Assembly: GCA_003049465.1 (NCBI GenBank)
Contig: PYSS01000003.1
Location: 643,323 to 707,322, forward strand
Source of the DNA: Magnaporthiopsis rhizophila
Lineage: Eukaryota; Ascomycota; Sordariomycetes; Magnaporthales; Magnaporthaceae
Reading direction: 5' to 3'
DNA: 64,000 bases
Shown: piece by piece, positions 23,115 through 33,345 of the stretch
How positions within the stretch are numbered: the stretch's first letter is position 1
How the letters are laid out: every line of letters begins with the position of its first letter
Notes under the pieces: generated by a model
The model's database searches: none
What the model saw: the letters and a program-made list of their open reading frames with translations, nothing else
Told to the model about the DNA's origin: nothing
Program-made: the position numbers and the translations under genes

Positions 23115-23999
23115 TTAAACGGCACACCGCCGATTTGGCCGCGGCTCTCTCCTCAACTTTAGCTTCTCAAGCGCGCACTCCCAATCCTCACTCGTCTTCA
23201 CGTTGCAGATGCCACCAGCAGGCGGCTCAAGGGCGACCACCGCGCCGCCGAGCTCTTCGAGAACCGCACTGAGACTGCTGCTGCCACAGTCGCCAGCCTC
23301 AGCGCCGGCCGCCAACCGCTCCAGGGCCTCCGGGGTCCAGATTCCAACGAGCGGCTTGGCAAAGCCGTCGACGCCACGGAAGCAGGTAACGGCGGGGTCG
23401 TTTCCATTGCTGCTGCTGCTGCTAAAATGTTCCCGCCTCAGCCGACCCAGCACGTCGGCCGTGACGAACGGAAAGTCGCAGGCCACGACCAGCCACGCGG
23501 CGTCGGGCGCGGCCTTGTGCGCGGCCAGCAGGCCTGCGGCGGGCCCGCCGGCGGCCTTGCGCTCGACCGTCGGGCTCAGCTCGCCGTCGCAGCCGCCGAC
23601 GTCCCAGCCGCCGCCGCCGTCGCCGTCCAGCAGCACCTGCAGCACGGGCTTGGCTCCAGACGGGCTCGGCGCGCGCGCGTAGTCGTCGAACCGCGTCGCC
23701 TGCAGCAGACCACCGCCGCTGCCGCTTTCGCTGTCGCTGCTGTCGCTGTCGTCGTCGACGAGCGACGAGACGAGGGCGAAGCGCAGGCGCGCGTCCAGCG
23801 GCGAGTCGTAGGCCAGCGAGACGTGCACGACGGGGCACTCGGGACACGCCGCCTGCAGCGCCTCGGCCAGGTGCTGGTACAGCGGCCTGCCGTCCGGCAT
23901 AGGGAGCAAGTGCTTGGGTGAGCCCATCCGTGTCGACCTGCCCCCGGCTAGGAGGAGCGGTCTGAGCGGCGGGAGCTTTTTGTGGTTATGTGACGACAT
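23115..23999 (-). CDS. MobA-like NTP transferase domain protein
   Basis: Nucleotidyltransferase of the MobA/MocA class by its N-terminal signature LLLAGGRSTRMGSPKHLLP (LxAGGxSxRMGxxK, the nucleotide-binding loop). Further on it has AAGGPAAGLLAAH and WLVVACDFPFV, where the Asp matches the metal-binding Asp of the fold, and a C-terminal INV/NVKTSEDW-like motif seen as CNVKTSEDWECALEK. In bacteria these enzymes add GMP or CMP to molybdopterin. Eukaryotic molybdoenzymes use plain molybdopterin or its sulfurated form, so the substrate here is unknown. I start at ATG 23999 (MSSHNHKK); the frame is open 60 codons further, but that part looks like leader. There are 294 residues and no intron. An Asp/Ser-rich loop (DDDSDSSDSESGSGGG) interrupts the domain. 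The gene appears intact. Confidence 0.8.
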   Translation of the reverse strand: MSSHNHKKLPPLRPLLLAGGRSTRMGSPKHLLPMPDGRPLYQHLAEALQAACPECPVVHVSLAYDSPLDARLRFALVSSLVDDDSDSSDSESGSGGGLLQATRFDDYARAPSPSGAKPVLQVLLDGDGGGGWDVGGCDGELSPTVERKAAGGPAAGLLAAHKAAPDAAWLVVACDFPFVTADVLGRLRREHFSSSSSNGNDPAVTCFRGVDGFAKPLVGIWTPEALERLAAGAEAGDCGSSSLSAVLEELGGAVVALEPPAGGICNVKTSEDWECALEKLKLRREPRPNRRCAV

Positions 24000-24739
24000 T
24001 TTTTCTCTTTTCTTTGGTCCGTTTCTCGTCTTGCAAGATATAAAAAAATTTTGTGGTAGAAAATCAAGAAAAGGGAGAAGGATCTTGGGCGACTTGTGTG
24101 TGCTGCGAATAGATGGAGGCCGGCTGGCAAGACCACTGCTGTGTATTCCCATCAGTCGGAACAAATGTTGGGAGCACAAGCATCTAAAGATGCGGGGAAG
24201 AGGCCGCCCGCTGCAAGCGTGCGGGCGTGCACTAAGTCTGCTGGTTATACTTGCCGGTTTAGTCTCGATCTCGTTTCACGGTTCCATTTGCCCGGCTCGG
24301 CGAGATTTCTCAGCGCGATAACGTATGGGTGGTCTCTTGGGGCTGAGCATCACGTTCCTGTCGTACGATGGCCGCCCGGCTCCGGCCATTTATTTGTGCA
24401 CACCCGACTGGACGGCCTTCCGTTCTATCCCGCCGCCAACCGAGGTTGACACACCGCGACCATGGTAGGTACATGGCACGGTCCAGATGATCGCCAATAA
24501 ACAGGTAACATCTGCATGCAAGGAGGCTCTTGGTCTCTTGGTAGGCAGAGCAACGCTGCTTTTACCTAATTCTGTTAGTAACAGCCTCTTCCAAAAATAT
24601 TTCAAGGTTTTCATCGAGCACAGAAATAGCCTTTAGCGCTAAAGCAATACTGGTTTCGCACTCAAATGCATGGAAATCCCAGCCATGCGGCGTGTCCTCA
24701 GAGAGTGCGGGCGCTACCTAATACTGCACCGCCTATCCG
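24000..24739. other. Intergenic region: MobA-like promoter and HET gene 3' flank
   Basis: About 740 bp. The short open frames show no family resemblance. A GGTAGGTACATGG element lies near 24464-24476. Nothing else is supported. Confidence 0.55.
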
Positions 24740-27065
24740 CTAGATGATCACCACTGTCTCGTTCTCTAGATATTCGAGCCCGTCAAATACAGCCTCGGGA
24801 GGGCCACAAAATACGCCGATCCGCTGGCACACTTTGTATTGCGAGCCCGAGCCCTCTGGGAACTCTAATGCGCCCTGCAGCTCTAAAATCAGCCCCCAGG
24901 TGCCTGTGATCATTATAATCAGAGCCGGCTGATGCTCCCACTCGGACTTGTACTCCCTGACGTCGAGGTTAAAGACTAACCCATGTTTGACGGTACCGAG
25001 TCCTTCTGCCGGGAGTTTGGCCCAGAGGCACCGCCCGCAGAGCACCACATGCCCGCTCGAGACCTGGCCGAGTGGGTCGGTTCCTGCGGGCTCGGCTGTG
25101 ACGTGGAGAAGCTCGGCATTGATCTGCCTGTCGGATCCGATAATCCGATTACCAAACGCGACCCGCCCGTTGACCGAAGCCCACGACCAGGATGGGGCCA
25201 CGAACGTCTCGGTTCTTGTGAAGCTGGCTATCTCTCCGGGTTTGGGAAAGCCCGGCCTGCCCCAGAGGAGACTCTCCGGTAACTGGCTTTTCCACAGACC
25301 AGCGCAGTAATCGTCTTGAGCAGTTTGCACGGTTCCGCCACTCTTGGTGGCCCTGAGCATCGCGAACTCACGAGCAAGGCCAGAGATGGCTGCGAGCTTG
25401 TCCGTCTCGAACGTGAGTTGCCTGGCCGCGTACCCCTGGACGACATCGCGCCAGTCTCCCTTGAGGAAGGTGACTCTGCCTTTGCTGAGGAAGCAGGACT
25501 CGCCGTCCGGTGGCTCAAGCCTGCGGCCGCTTTCGAATTCGACAAACTTGTCGCAACGGAAATAGACCTGCGACGGCTCGAACGCGACCAGCGGGGGCTA
25601 AGTAGCTCCTCCTGAAAGGTCCAGCCTCTGGTCTGTAGGATTGCTTGCCAGGAGTCTAGATGCTTCCGCTTGGCATCAAGACTGGGGTCGCTCTGGAACG
25701 CTTCCTCGTACTTGATGAGGTCGCCAGAAAACATATAGGGGTTGTTCCGCCCCCGGAGGCCGAAGAGGAGATGGGCATCCGGAGGCTCGATGGCGTCGAA
25801 AGCGAAAAAGATAGGACTTTTGACGCCGCCAATCTCTGCCCTTTCCCCGTCAGCCGGTGTAGGTTGCGGGTTGAGCTGGACAAGCGGATCCATAGGCGGT
25901 GTCCGTTTTCCCAGGAGCCCGCCGTTGCTATCACCGGTCATTGCAGCGGCCAATGTAAGCCACGAATGCTTGTAGTAGGCGCCCATTCGCCCAGATTCCA
26001 GCTGCCAGTCCTCGCGCGAATCCTGAACTATGCACAGGGCGTCTATCCACAGGTATCTGGCGCCGAGCAGCCTGGTGAGACGAACGGCATCTCTGAAGTT
26101 CTGAGTGAGCTGTTCCAGGTCGATCCCGGCCTCGCGCTCCTGAAGCGTTGAAGACGTCGTAGTAGAGGCTACAGGGACTTGGCCTCCCCAGCAATGACTG
26201 AGACTGATGTATCGAGCAGTCTGCTCACTCTGGTGGAGGTGGATAGCTGGCCGCAAATGGACCATTTCGCTATCAAGACAGTCCCCCACATCAAGAATGC
26301 GGGAAGGAAGTGTGGCGCCTTGTTCGATGTAAGCGTCTTCTGATTCGGCTGCACACCGCTTTAGCCAACGAGCGAGCGCGTCCTGGTCACTAAGGGTGTG
26401 GAGGTCCACCGGTAACCTGCGACCAGGGTATCTGTCGGCGACATCCGAGTCTGGAGTGTTGCCAAAACCACCAGTCAATATGATCAACCCAGGTAGGCAG
26501 ATAGTAAAATGACAGCAGGTGTCGGTGATGGCTCAAAGAGTCGGCGTCCCGCACCTTTGTCAATGCATAGTGCCAGCTTTCCCAAATGCTCGATGCTCTT
26601 GAGCTGCTCATCGATGGGTGGCGCGCCAGGGGCTCGGCTGATGGCTGCCCTGCCGTAGGTGATGCAGATCTGTTCAGATACAACAATGTTGGCCACACAG
26701 CGCTCGCCAATGTTTGTATGCTGCTTGAAGCCGACGCCCCGGCGCCACAACAGCTGGATCGTGTTGTCCTTTCCATCGGCGGGTAGGTCATTGGTAGTCA
26801 CGATCAACATTTTGGCTATGCCAGGGTCCAGTGATTGGCGGACAACCGGCCCTCCACGGGCCCGGAAGATGGCATCGAAGATGAGAGCGCACAACCTACA
26901 GCCGCCGTCAATGGCCTCCTGGACCTGCGCGAGACTCGGGTGGTGCGGACACCCATGCTCCGACGACAGCTTTTCAATGGTTATTTCGCGGCAGGCGCTG
27001 CAGGGGTTGGCGTCTAGAGTCGGATACCTCGCGCCTTGGACGAGCCGCGCGTTGCTTGTGTCCAT
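24740..27065 (-). pseudogene. HET-domain (heterokaryon incompatibility) gene with a frameshift
   Basis: HET-domain proteins of filamentous ascomycetes take part in non-self recognition and cell death on hyphal fusion. Exon 1 runs from ATG 27065 (MDTSNARLVQ) with CSACREITIEKL and CRLCALIFDA, to a donor at about 26555 (LCIDKG|). An intron ends at about 26456, and exon 2 gives DSDVADRYPG. The HET core follows: YISLSHCWGG, FRDAVRLTRLLGARYLWID, ALCIVQDSREDW and YYKHSWLTLAAA. RGWTFQEELLSPR is reached at about 25600; from there the frame must shift by one base to read LVAFEPSQVYFRCDKF and on to WSWASVNGRV and the stop at 24740. The break lies beside a run of five G's (25593-25597), where one base appears to be missing. 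Everything else is well preserved. It is therefore either a recent null allele or a sequencing error at the homopolymer. Confidence 0.8.
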
Positions 27066-27439
27066 GTTTTCTCCTTGCTTCCGATGAGCAGAGAGTATCG
27101 GAGGACAGCAACGAGAAATGCATCCTTCAGCAATGTATAGATAGGCAAGTCACCGTCATGTGCAGACACGCGAGAGCAAGTGCGGCTGAACGTCAGCCCC
27201 CCCTACCCCGCTCTGTGAGATGTTCCTCCCTTTTTTCTACGCCCGGCGCGAGCGTTGCGTGATAAAGCCCGAGACCGAGTTTGCAGGTGCGGGTCGTCTG
27301 TGAGACACAAACAACGTTGCGTTTGGCGACAGTTCTTGGACGCAAGGTGTAGAGCGGGTCGTTAGGGCGGCGTACGACACCAAGCACGGAATGGCACTGG
27401 TAGATGCGCTGCATATAGCTTCGTAATTCGTGCCGGCGT
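27066..27439. other. Intergenic region between HET gene and PSF2
   Basis: About 370 bp, forming the upstream region of the HET gene and the 3' flank of PSF2. No feature is supported. Confidence 0.55.
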
Positions 27440-28186
27440 TCACAGGCCCATCTCCTCGTCGCTCTCCTCATCTCCCTGGCGGGCCTCCTCCTCTTCCCTA
27501 CGGGTGGCCTCAGTGCTGGCACCAAGCTTCCTGACGCCATTGGCGACACCGAGGACGAAGGCGCGGTTCTCAGCCAGCTCGGCGCTCCCAACGCCGCGCA
27601 GACTGGCGACGCTGCCGCCGAAGCTTTCAACGTCACCAGAGCTGGCGCGCATCTTGGCGGCGCGGATCTCGACCAGATCGCGGACCAGGCTGTAGATCTC
27701 GTTGACCGAGGCGGGCATGTCGTCAGGGGCGTGAGCGAACAGGATCTCGGCCATCTCCAGCCAGTGGTAGGGCAGGAACTGGGCGGGCGACTCGGCGGTG
27801 CACGAGGGCAGGAATGGCGGCGACAGCACTGTCGACCCGGCCATGTTGACGCGGTGGGCAAGTCCGCGGCCGTCGGAGCGCGAGGGCGGAGGCGGAGGCG
27901 GGCTGAACTGGGTCGGATTGGTGTGCGTTTCGTGGTGGATGATTTGGGCCAGCGACGCCGGGTGTAGCCACGCAGGGGGAACAATGTTTGCGCGCCGCTG
28001 CTTCTTGAGCAGGAGCGCTAGCCAGAGCGGGAGCGTGGCACGGTGCGGTGGCCGAAGCGTGGGAGTTTTGCCGCTCAGCAGGTTGATGCTATCGAGGCGC
28101 TGGCGCGGCACCACCGTCACCATCTCCATTTCACAGAGGAATGCGGCCTCGGACGCTGTGAGGCCCGGAGGGAGGGGGAGGGCCAT
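27440..28186 (-). CDS. psf2: GINS complex subunit PSF2
   Basis: PSF2 is one of the four GINS subunits that join MCM2-7 and CDC45 in the replicative helicase in the nucleus. The frame runs from ATG 28186 (MALPLPPGLTASEAAFLCE) to the stop at 27440, 248 residues, with no intron. Family signatures are EMEMVTVVPRQRLDSINLLSG, PPHRATLPLWLALLLKKQRR, IVPPAWLHP and PYHWLEMAEILF with DDMP after it. A Pro-rich linker (SPPPPPPSRSD) and the acidic tail EEARQGDEESDEEMGL are usual fungal additions. It is divergent from the RING/TRAF gene, sharing an upstream region of about 690 bp. Confidence 0.95.
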   Translation of the reverse strand: MALPLPPGLTASEAAFLCEMEMVTVVPRQRLDSINLLSGKTPTLRPPHRATLPLWLALLLKKQRRANIVPPAWLHPASLAQIIHHETHTNPTQFSPPPPPPSRSDGRGLAHRVNMAGSTVLSPPFLPSCTAESPAQFLPYHWLEMAEILFAHAPDDMPASVNEIYSLVRDLVEIRAAKMRASSGDVESFGGSVASLRGVGSAELAENRAFVLGVANGVRKLGASTEATRREEEEARQGDEESDEEMGL

Positions 28187-28874
28187 GCCGGGGAAAAGGA
28201 AAAGCGAACAAGAGAAACAAAAGAAAGGTCAAGCACCTGGCGGCAAATGACAGCAGGGCAGCAACAAACGGGTAGGCTGAGGGATCGGTCTATGCATCTC
28301 TGGAAATCATCATGAGGGGCACTGCAGAAAAATGCGAGCAGCCCAGGCCAGACGCGTTCCCCAGCCAAGCTTCCTGCCAAATTGGCATGATCCAATGGCG
28401 GCCCTTCCAGCGCGGGCGTCCACTGCAGCTGCCCGTAGCGAACCCCACACTGAGATAAATCCAGGCTGGGGCCACCCGGCCGGCAAGAGGCAACGTCAAA
28501 TGATCATTCTATCCAATACGCATGTGGCTGCAGGTGGTCGAGACTCATACAAAATCCACCTGGACGCCGCGGTCAACTTTTCGCAGTTGTATCATCTAAA
28601 GCAACTGGCGGCATGAGCCTGGGTATTGCAAATCGCTTCATTGCTTCCCAAGACGGTATTTTGCGTGTGTATCTCCACAATCCCCGCTCGTGTGCGTTGC
28701 GGTGACCGCCGCATGACGCCAGACCCCGAAGCTTCACGTTCCCTCATCGTGCCATTTGCATTGCGTGCGGCTTCGGCTCCGCTCACCGAGGCATTCAACG
28801 CCACCGCCCGCCCACATCACCAAGACAGGGCACACGCATTTCGATATTAGAGCTTTTACCTGTTGGAACTTCAA
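28187..28874. promoter_or_regulatory. Shared divergent upstream region of PSF2 and the RING/TRAF gene
   Basis: The two start codons face away from each other 688 bp apart, with no coding sequence recognised between them. Both promoters must lie here. No individual binding site could be assigned with confidence. Confidence 0.5.
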
Positions 28875-30599
28875 ATGCCGCCCCCAAACACCCCAGAGGA
28901 AGGCCTCCCGACATCTGCGTCAATCGCCCGCCCTCAAGACGAGAGCGAGACCACGGAGCAGGAGGGCAGCCAGGCCCCCGACGGTGCAAATCCGGCAGCA
29001 GCGGCAGACAACGAAGAGCGCGTCCCGGCCATGGAGGGTAGGCCAGCAGAGAAGCCGAAGCCCACGCTCGACTGGCACGCGCTGGAATACCTCGATGAGG
29101 TCAACCAGACTCTCTGCTGCCCGATATGTCACATGCCCCTGGTCAAGCCAGTCATAACAAGGTGCGACCACGTCTTCTGCCGGGCCTGCTTCGACGAGAT
29201 GCTCCGGCACAGCAACTGCTGTCCGCTCGACCGCAAGTCGTTCGCCCGCGAGATAGAGAAGTGCCGCTACCCCGCCAAGGAGGCTCCTCGCATCTACCAT
29301 AACCAGCTCGAAGAGCTCATGGTCCGCTGCCCGAACCGCCGCTGTCCCTGTGTCAAGCCGCGTTCGTCCATACAACGCCACTACGAGGACGAGTGCGGAC
29401 ACACCATGGTCGCCTGCCCCGACTCCTCCTGTGATCGTCTCATAGCGCGAATGGACCGTGACGATGCTGCTAGTGAATGCCGCCACTCGCTCGTGGACTG
29501 TCCCGAGTGCGGCGAGCCCATTGATGCCGACACCGTCGACGATCACTACGAGAGCCACTGCACGCTGGCGCCCGCAGACTGCGAGAACTGTGGCGTCACG
29601 GTCCTGAAACATCGATATGCCGCTCATCTGCTGCACGAGTGCGACGGCGCCATCCGCCCGTGCCAGTACCACCCCGAGGGCTGCAGACAGAGCTGTCGGC
29701 GAGCAGATCTTGCCGACCACGAGCAAAGCTGTGCCTTTGGCGCCGTCTCCCGCCTCAGGCTACTCCTCGAAACCAAGCTCTCAGAGCAGGGCACTACCAT
29801 CCTCCAACTGGAACAGTCCGTTCGGGACCAGGGAAGGGCGTTATTCGTCGCATCCACCGAATTTTTGTCGCGCTCTTCCTCAGATGGGCCAGTTGCTAAC
29901 GCAGCCACGGCTGCGTCGACTTCCCGGCAGGTCGGCGGCTCGCTCCGCCGCACTCACACGGGAACGGCTGGCTCCAGGCGCGAATTCGCCCCTGGCCACA
30001 CCTCTGCCAGCTTACGGCGGATACAAATCCCTCACTATGACGAGCACGCACCAGAAGCCAGTTTGTCGTTTGCAGGAGGAACGGATAGCAGTGGCGTGGA
30101 GCTCGATGGCGGCATGCCTTCTTCCGTCTCTCCTGACCTGTCCCCGGGTGCCGACGCCACCCTTCACCGCCATCATCACCAGCACCGCAGTGAACACGAC
30201 GATGACGCTCAGGCCTTCCTCCTCGCGGGGCTGAACAGCTGCGAGGAGAGGGTCGCTGGCCTGCAGCGGCGGCTGGCAGAGCAGGATGCTCGACACAGTC
30301 TGATGCTAGTGAACGAAGTCATACCACTGCAGGAACAGCTCACGGAGCTCCGCAGTGCCTTCACGGGTATAGCTATGGATATGCGCTACGTCATTGCTCG
30401 GCAAAAGTCCCTGATCAGTGGCGGCGGTACGGCCACGAGCACAGGCACAGGTAGTAGCTCGGTGGGCGTCCACGCCGCGTCAGGAAGCGGTCGCTCGACA
30501 ACACCCGGACCCAGTGGGCAGAGGATCGCGGACAGTCGGGCAAGAGGTTCCGAACTTAGGGAAACGGCGCCCCCGACGATTACGCCCCCAAGACTATGA
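28875..30599 (+). CDS. RING and TRAF-type zinc-finger protein, probable E3 ubiquitin ligase
   Basis: An intact, intronless frame from ATG 28875 (MPPPNTPEEGL) to the stop at 30597-30599, 574 residues. A leading TTG at 28863 keeps the frame open upstream but is not a likely start. After an acidic, disordered N-terminus, a C3HC4 RING reads CCPICHMPLVKPVITRCDH and VFCRACFDEML, with CCPLDRKSF closing it. TRAF-type zinc fingers follow: CPNRRCPCVKP, ECRHSLVDCPECGEP, DCENCGVTVLKHRY and CQYHPEGCRQSCRR. A coiled-coil-like helix (RLRLLLETKLSEQG) and a long Ser/Gly/His-rich tail end the protein. No MATH domain is seen. A substrate cannot be inferred. It is convergent with the DLH-like gene. Confidence 0.85.
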   Translation: MPPPNTPEEGLPTSASIARPQDESETTEQEGSQAPDGANPAAAADNEERVPAMEGRPAEKPKPTLDWHALEYLDEVNQTLCCPICHMPLVKPVITRCDHVFCRACFDEMLRHSNCCPLDRKSFAREIEKCRYPAKEAPRIYHNQLEELMVRCPNRRCPCVKPRSSIQRHYEDECGHTMVACPDSSCDRLIARMDRDDAASECRHSLVDCPECGEPIDADTVDDHYESHCTLAPADCENCGVTVLKHRYAAHLLHECDGAIRPCQYHPEGCRQSCRRADLADHEQSCAFGAVSRLRLLLETKLSEQGTTILQLEQSVRDQGRALFVASTEFLSRSSSDGPVANAATAASTSRQVGGSLRRTHTGTAGSRREFAPGHTSASLRRIQIPHYDEHAPEASLSFAGGTDSSGVELDGGMPSSVSPDLSPGADATLHRHHHQHRSEHDDDAQAFLLAGLNSCEERVAGLQRRLAEQDARHSLMLVNEVIPLQEQLTELRSAFTGIAMDMRYVIARQKSLISGGGTATSTGTGSSSVGVHAASGSGRSTTPGPSGQRIADSRARGSELRETAPPTITPPRL

Positions 30600-30982
30600 G
30601 CGACCCATTACGATCACTGTTTTCCCAGAGGGACAGATGGGGAATCGAGGCTGCACGCAATGAGCCAAGACATTTTGCAACCCTCCACCAAATTTTCTGT
30701 CCGGTCCAGTCTCCTGGTTTCCCACACCGGCTTCGTTTACTCGATTCTCCTTTTTCTTGTTGACCATGTCTGCGTTTTGTAATAGAATGCAGATTTAGGC
30801 AATGCGTTACGATGTGTAAGGAATCCAGATCCGGGCTTCACGATAACCAGTCACAACAATATTACCACACCAATGAATTTTTAGTTGCATAAAAGGAAGT
30901 CTGAAAGAAAAGTACTGGAGCGCCAATTCAGGATTGTTGATGCAACCATAGGCGCTCCGAAGACGCGGTTTGGAGCACTGCC
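30600..30982. other. Convergent intergenic region
   Basis: About 380 bp between the stops of the RING/TRAF gene and the DLH-like gene, AT-rich relative to its neighbours. It presumably holds both 3' UTRs. No clear terminator motif was picked out. Confidence 0.5.
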
Positions 30983-32539
30983 TCAGGCGTCTACTTCCCG
31001 GAAAGTGTAGCTGAACATCTCGTTCGACTCCACCGAGTTCTCGTCCGCAAGCTTCCTCACAGTCTCGACCCCACCGACCGGCACACGATACTCGAACTTC
31101 TTGCCTGGTGCAGGGTCCTTTCCGTCAATCTGATATGGGAATGGTAGGTACTGGAAAACAGAGAGCTCGTGAGCTTGAGGAGCCAAACTTCCAGGGAGGG
31201 CCGGGTGGAGTTGGGGATGTTAAAAGGACAAAAATACCTCTGGAAGCAGGCCAAGCTGCCTGAGCACAGTAGCTTGATCCCACGAAATGTGCTCGTGGTA
31301 AAGACGGTCACCTCTAATGTTGACGACCGAGGTGAAGGGTATCTCGAGCGGCTTTCCTGTGGGCGGTATGCCTGGCACACTATTCGCCAATATCGCCGAT
31401 TCGTTAGACACGCCGGGACCGAGCCTGAGCCTGGAAAAAACAAAAAAAGAAAAAAAAAAAAAGAAGCCACTTACAGCCAGTCCACCGTCCGGTCATGGGT
31501 GAGCTTGAAAATAAACTCGTCGATGACGCGATCCACGCCCACCGTCCGGCTGACAAGCTCCAGGGCAGTGTCGTCCGGGTTGCTGTGGATGAAATGGTTG
31601 CGGTAGAATGTTGTCAGGCGGTCGCGGCCGATGCCTCCGGTTATCGTAGGGATGCTTTGGGGACAGAAGTATTTAGCAATGACAAAACTTAGCACGAGAA
31701 CCCGTTGACCTATTTGGAAAAGACTTTTTGCCACGACGAAAATATCAAACGCTCACTACTACGTACTGGTTGACGTATGGCTCAGCTACCATCGTGCCCA
31801 TAGTCTTGGCCACGGCACGGTCTCCAAACTCATAGAAGCAGTGTTCGTCCCAGATCGCCTCAAGATCAAAGAAGGGGCCCCCGACCAGCGGCCGGAGAAA
31901 GGTCAGGGTGCGCGTGTGCGCGACCGTGGCCGAGGAGCCGCGATAATCTGCGTGCGCGGGGAGCACAAATCCTGGCAGCGCCTCGCGGTAGGCGTGGACC
32001 GTCGTGGCGCCGTGCTGGGAGGTGGTGCCAGGCTTGGCGACATCCCCCGCGGCGTGCCAGAGGACGGGCGTGGATGGTGCCCCTGGTGACGAGTCGACTT
32101 GCGCCACTGAGTAGTTGACGAAAGCAACGACGTCGGAGGTGGCCGCAGCCGGGACGGGTGGCGAGGGCAGCGGTACGTACGTGATGACGCCGTGGCGGCC
32201 CCGCCCATCCTCGCCGTTCTTCTCGCACTCGTCCAGCGCCGCCAGCGCATCAAGCGCTGTGCGCAGGTCGGCATGGAACGCATCTGGGCTGGCGGCGGCG
32301 GCGGCGTCGTCTCCTCGCAGCGTGATCTGCGCCACGGCGTAGCCTTCCTCTGCCCACTTGAGCAGAGGCGGCGGGTCGAGGGTCTTGTCGCTGTGGCCTA
32401 GTGGCAGGGTGGCGTCCACGACGAGCACGAGCCCAGGCCCCTTACCACGGCGCGACAGGGGCGGCTGCAGCAAGATGTTGGGAGCGATGCTCTGCAGGGG
32501 CGCAGACGGGAGCGCAACTGGGGTTTCATCGGCTGTCAT
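30983..32539 (-). CDS. Dienelactone hydrolase-like/NTF2-like protein (fungal 'carboxymethylenebutenolidase' class)
   Basis: Four exons on the minus strand: 32539 to about 31764, then about 31657 to 31475, about 31382 to 31238, and about 31152 to 30983. The joins GTCAACCA|gtacgt, TGGCT|gtaagt and CTTCCAGAG|gtattt all restore the frame. The N-terminal part (MTADETPVALPS) has an alpha/beta-hydrolase-like shape with LVLVVDATLPLG, WAEEGYAVAQITLRG and PFFDLEAIWDEHCFYEF. The C-terminal half is the NTF2/SnoaL-like module common to this family: TTFYRNHFIHSNPDDT, ELVSRTVGVDRVIDEF, PGIPPTGKPLEIP and VVNIRGDRLYHEHISWDQA. The length is about 430 residues. The usual Cys or Ser nucleophile motif is not evident, so enzyme activity is uncertain. 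The second intron carries a long T-rich tract on the sense strand (31437-31462). The neighbours give no pathway hint. Confidence 0.75.
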
Positions 32540-33345
32540 TTTTGAGTTTGTGATGGATGAGAGTCTTTATTTTTCTTTGTATTTTTGTTTCTGCGTGCTG
32601 TGATGGCATCATAAGCGGACTGTAGAGTAGTGAAGCCCCGCGCATACTTTGCACGGATTAAAAGCATCCGCACTGAAAACGCCCCTCCGGGTTCACGCCC
32701 TACCGCGTGCAAATAGTCCGACATCCGACATTCGACCGGTATAATGTCCTTCGTTTTCCAGAGGACAGCCGAGTCTCCATGTAAGATCTGGATATTCCCA
32801 GCATGTTTTAGTAAATATCGTGGTTGCTTGTTGTAGCACCATAGGGTGCGTCCTGGCAAGTGCCTCGCCTCGACAATGGAGCTGATCACTCCTAGTTGAG
32901 TGTTGAAGGCTTCTGTTTTACCCGGATTTATTGGGAGATTCCATGCCAAACAACTTGAGAACACCTCTCGTGCTACCTTGAATATCCTAGAGTTCAGACG
33001 AGCAACTGACAAAAAGAACGAGCAAAAAGACGACGTACATAAGATCGACCTGTACGATATACTATAATGTTATTGGATTCTTGCCAAAGAAAGCTTACCA
33101 GAGTTCCTTTTTGAATATCCGACCGGGCTGGAACCCAAGCTCCAAAGGGTGGGGGCAACGTGGCCCGGATACCCCCGCCACCTACCATTCTCGGTGTGCT
33201 TGGTGGGGCAGTGACGGTTGCCTACCCCAACGCTGCAGCTACGTTTAGACCAGCGCTCAGCTTGACTTCTGCCGCTCTCACAGCCTCATCAACCCATCCA
33301 ACGCACCAGTCCCAAGCCAGAGCCTGGTTGCTGACACTCGCCACC
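32540..33345. other. Divergent intergenic region between DLH-like gene and UFD2
   Basis: About 800 bp between two divergent starts. A minus-strand frame of 158 codons at 32536-33012 covers part of it, but the translation matches no family and overlaps the DLH-like promoter, so I do not call it. No other feature is seen. Confidence 0.5.

Noticed and set aside
32536..33012. 158-codon minus-strand frame upstream of the DLH-like gene
   Set aside because: No family resemblance, no intron or promoter evidence, and it lies in a shared promoter region.
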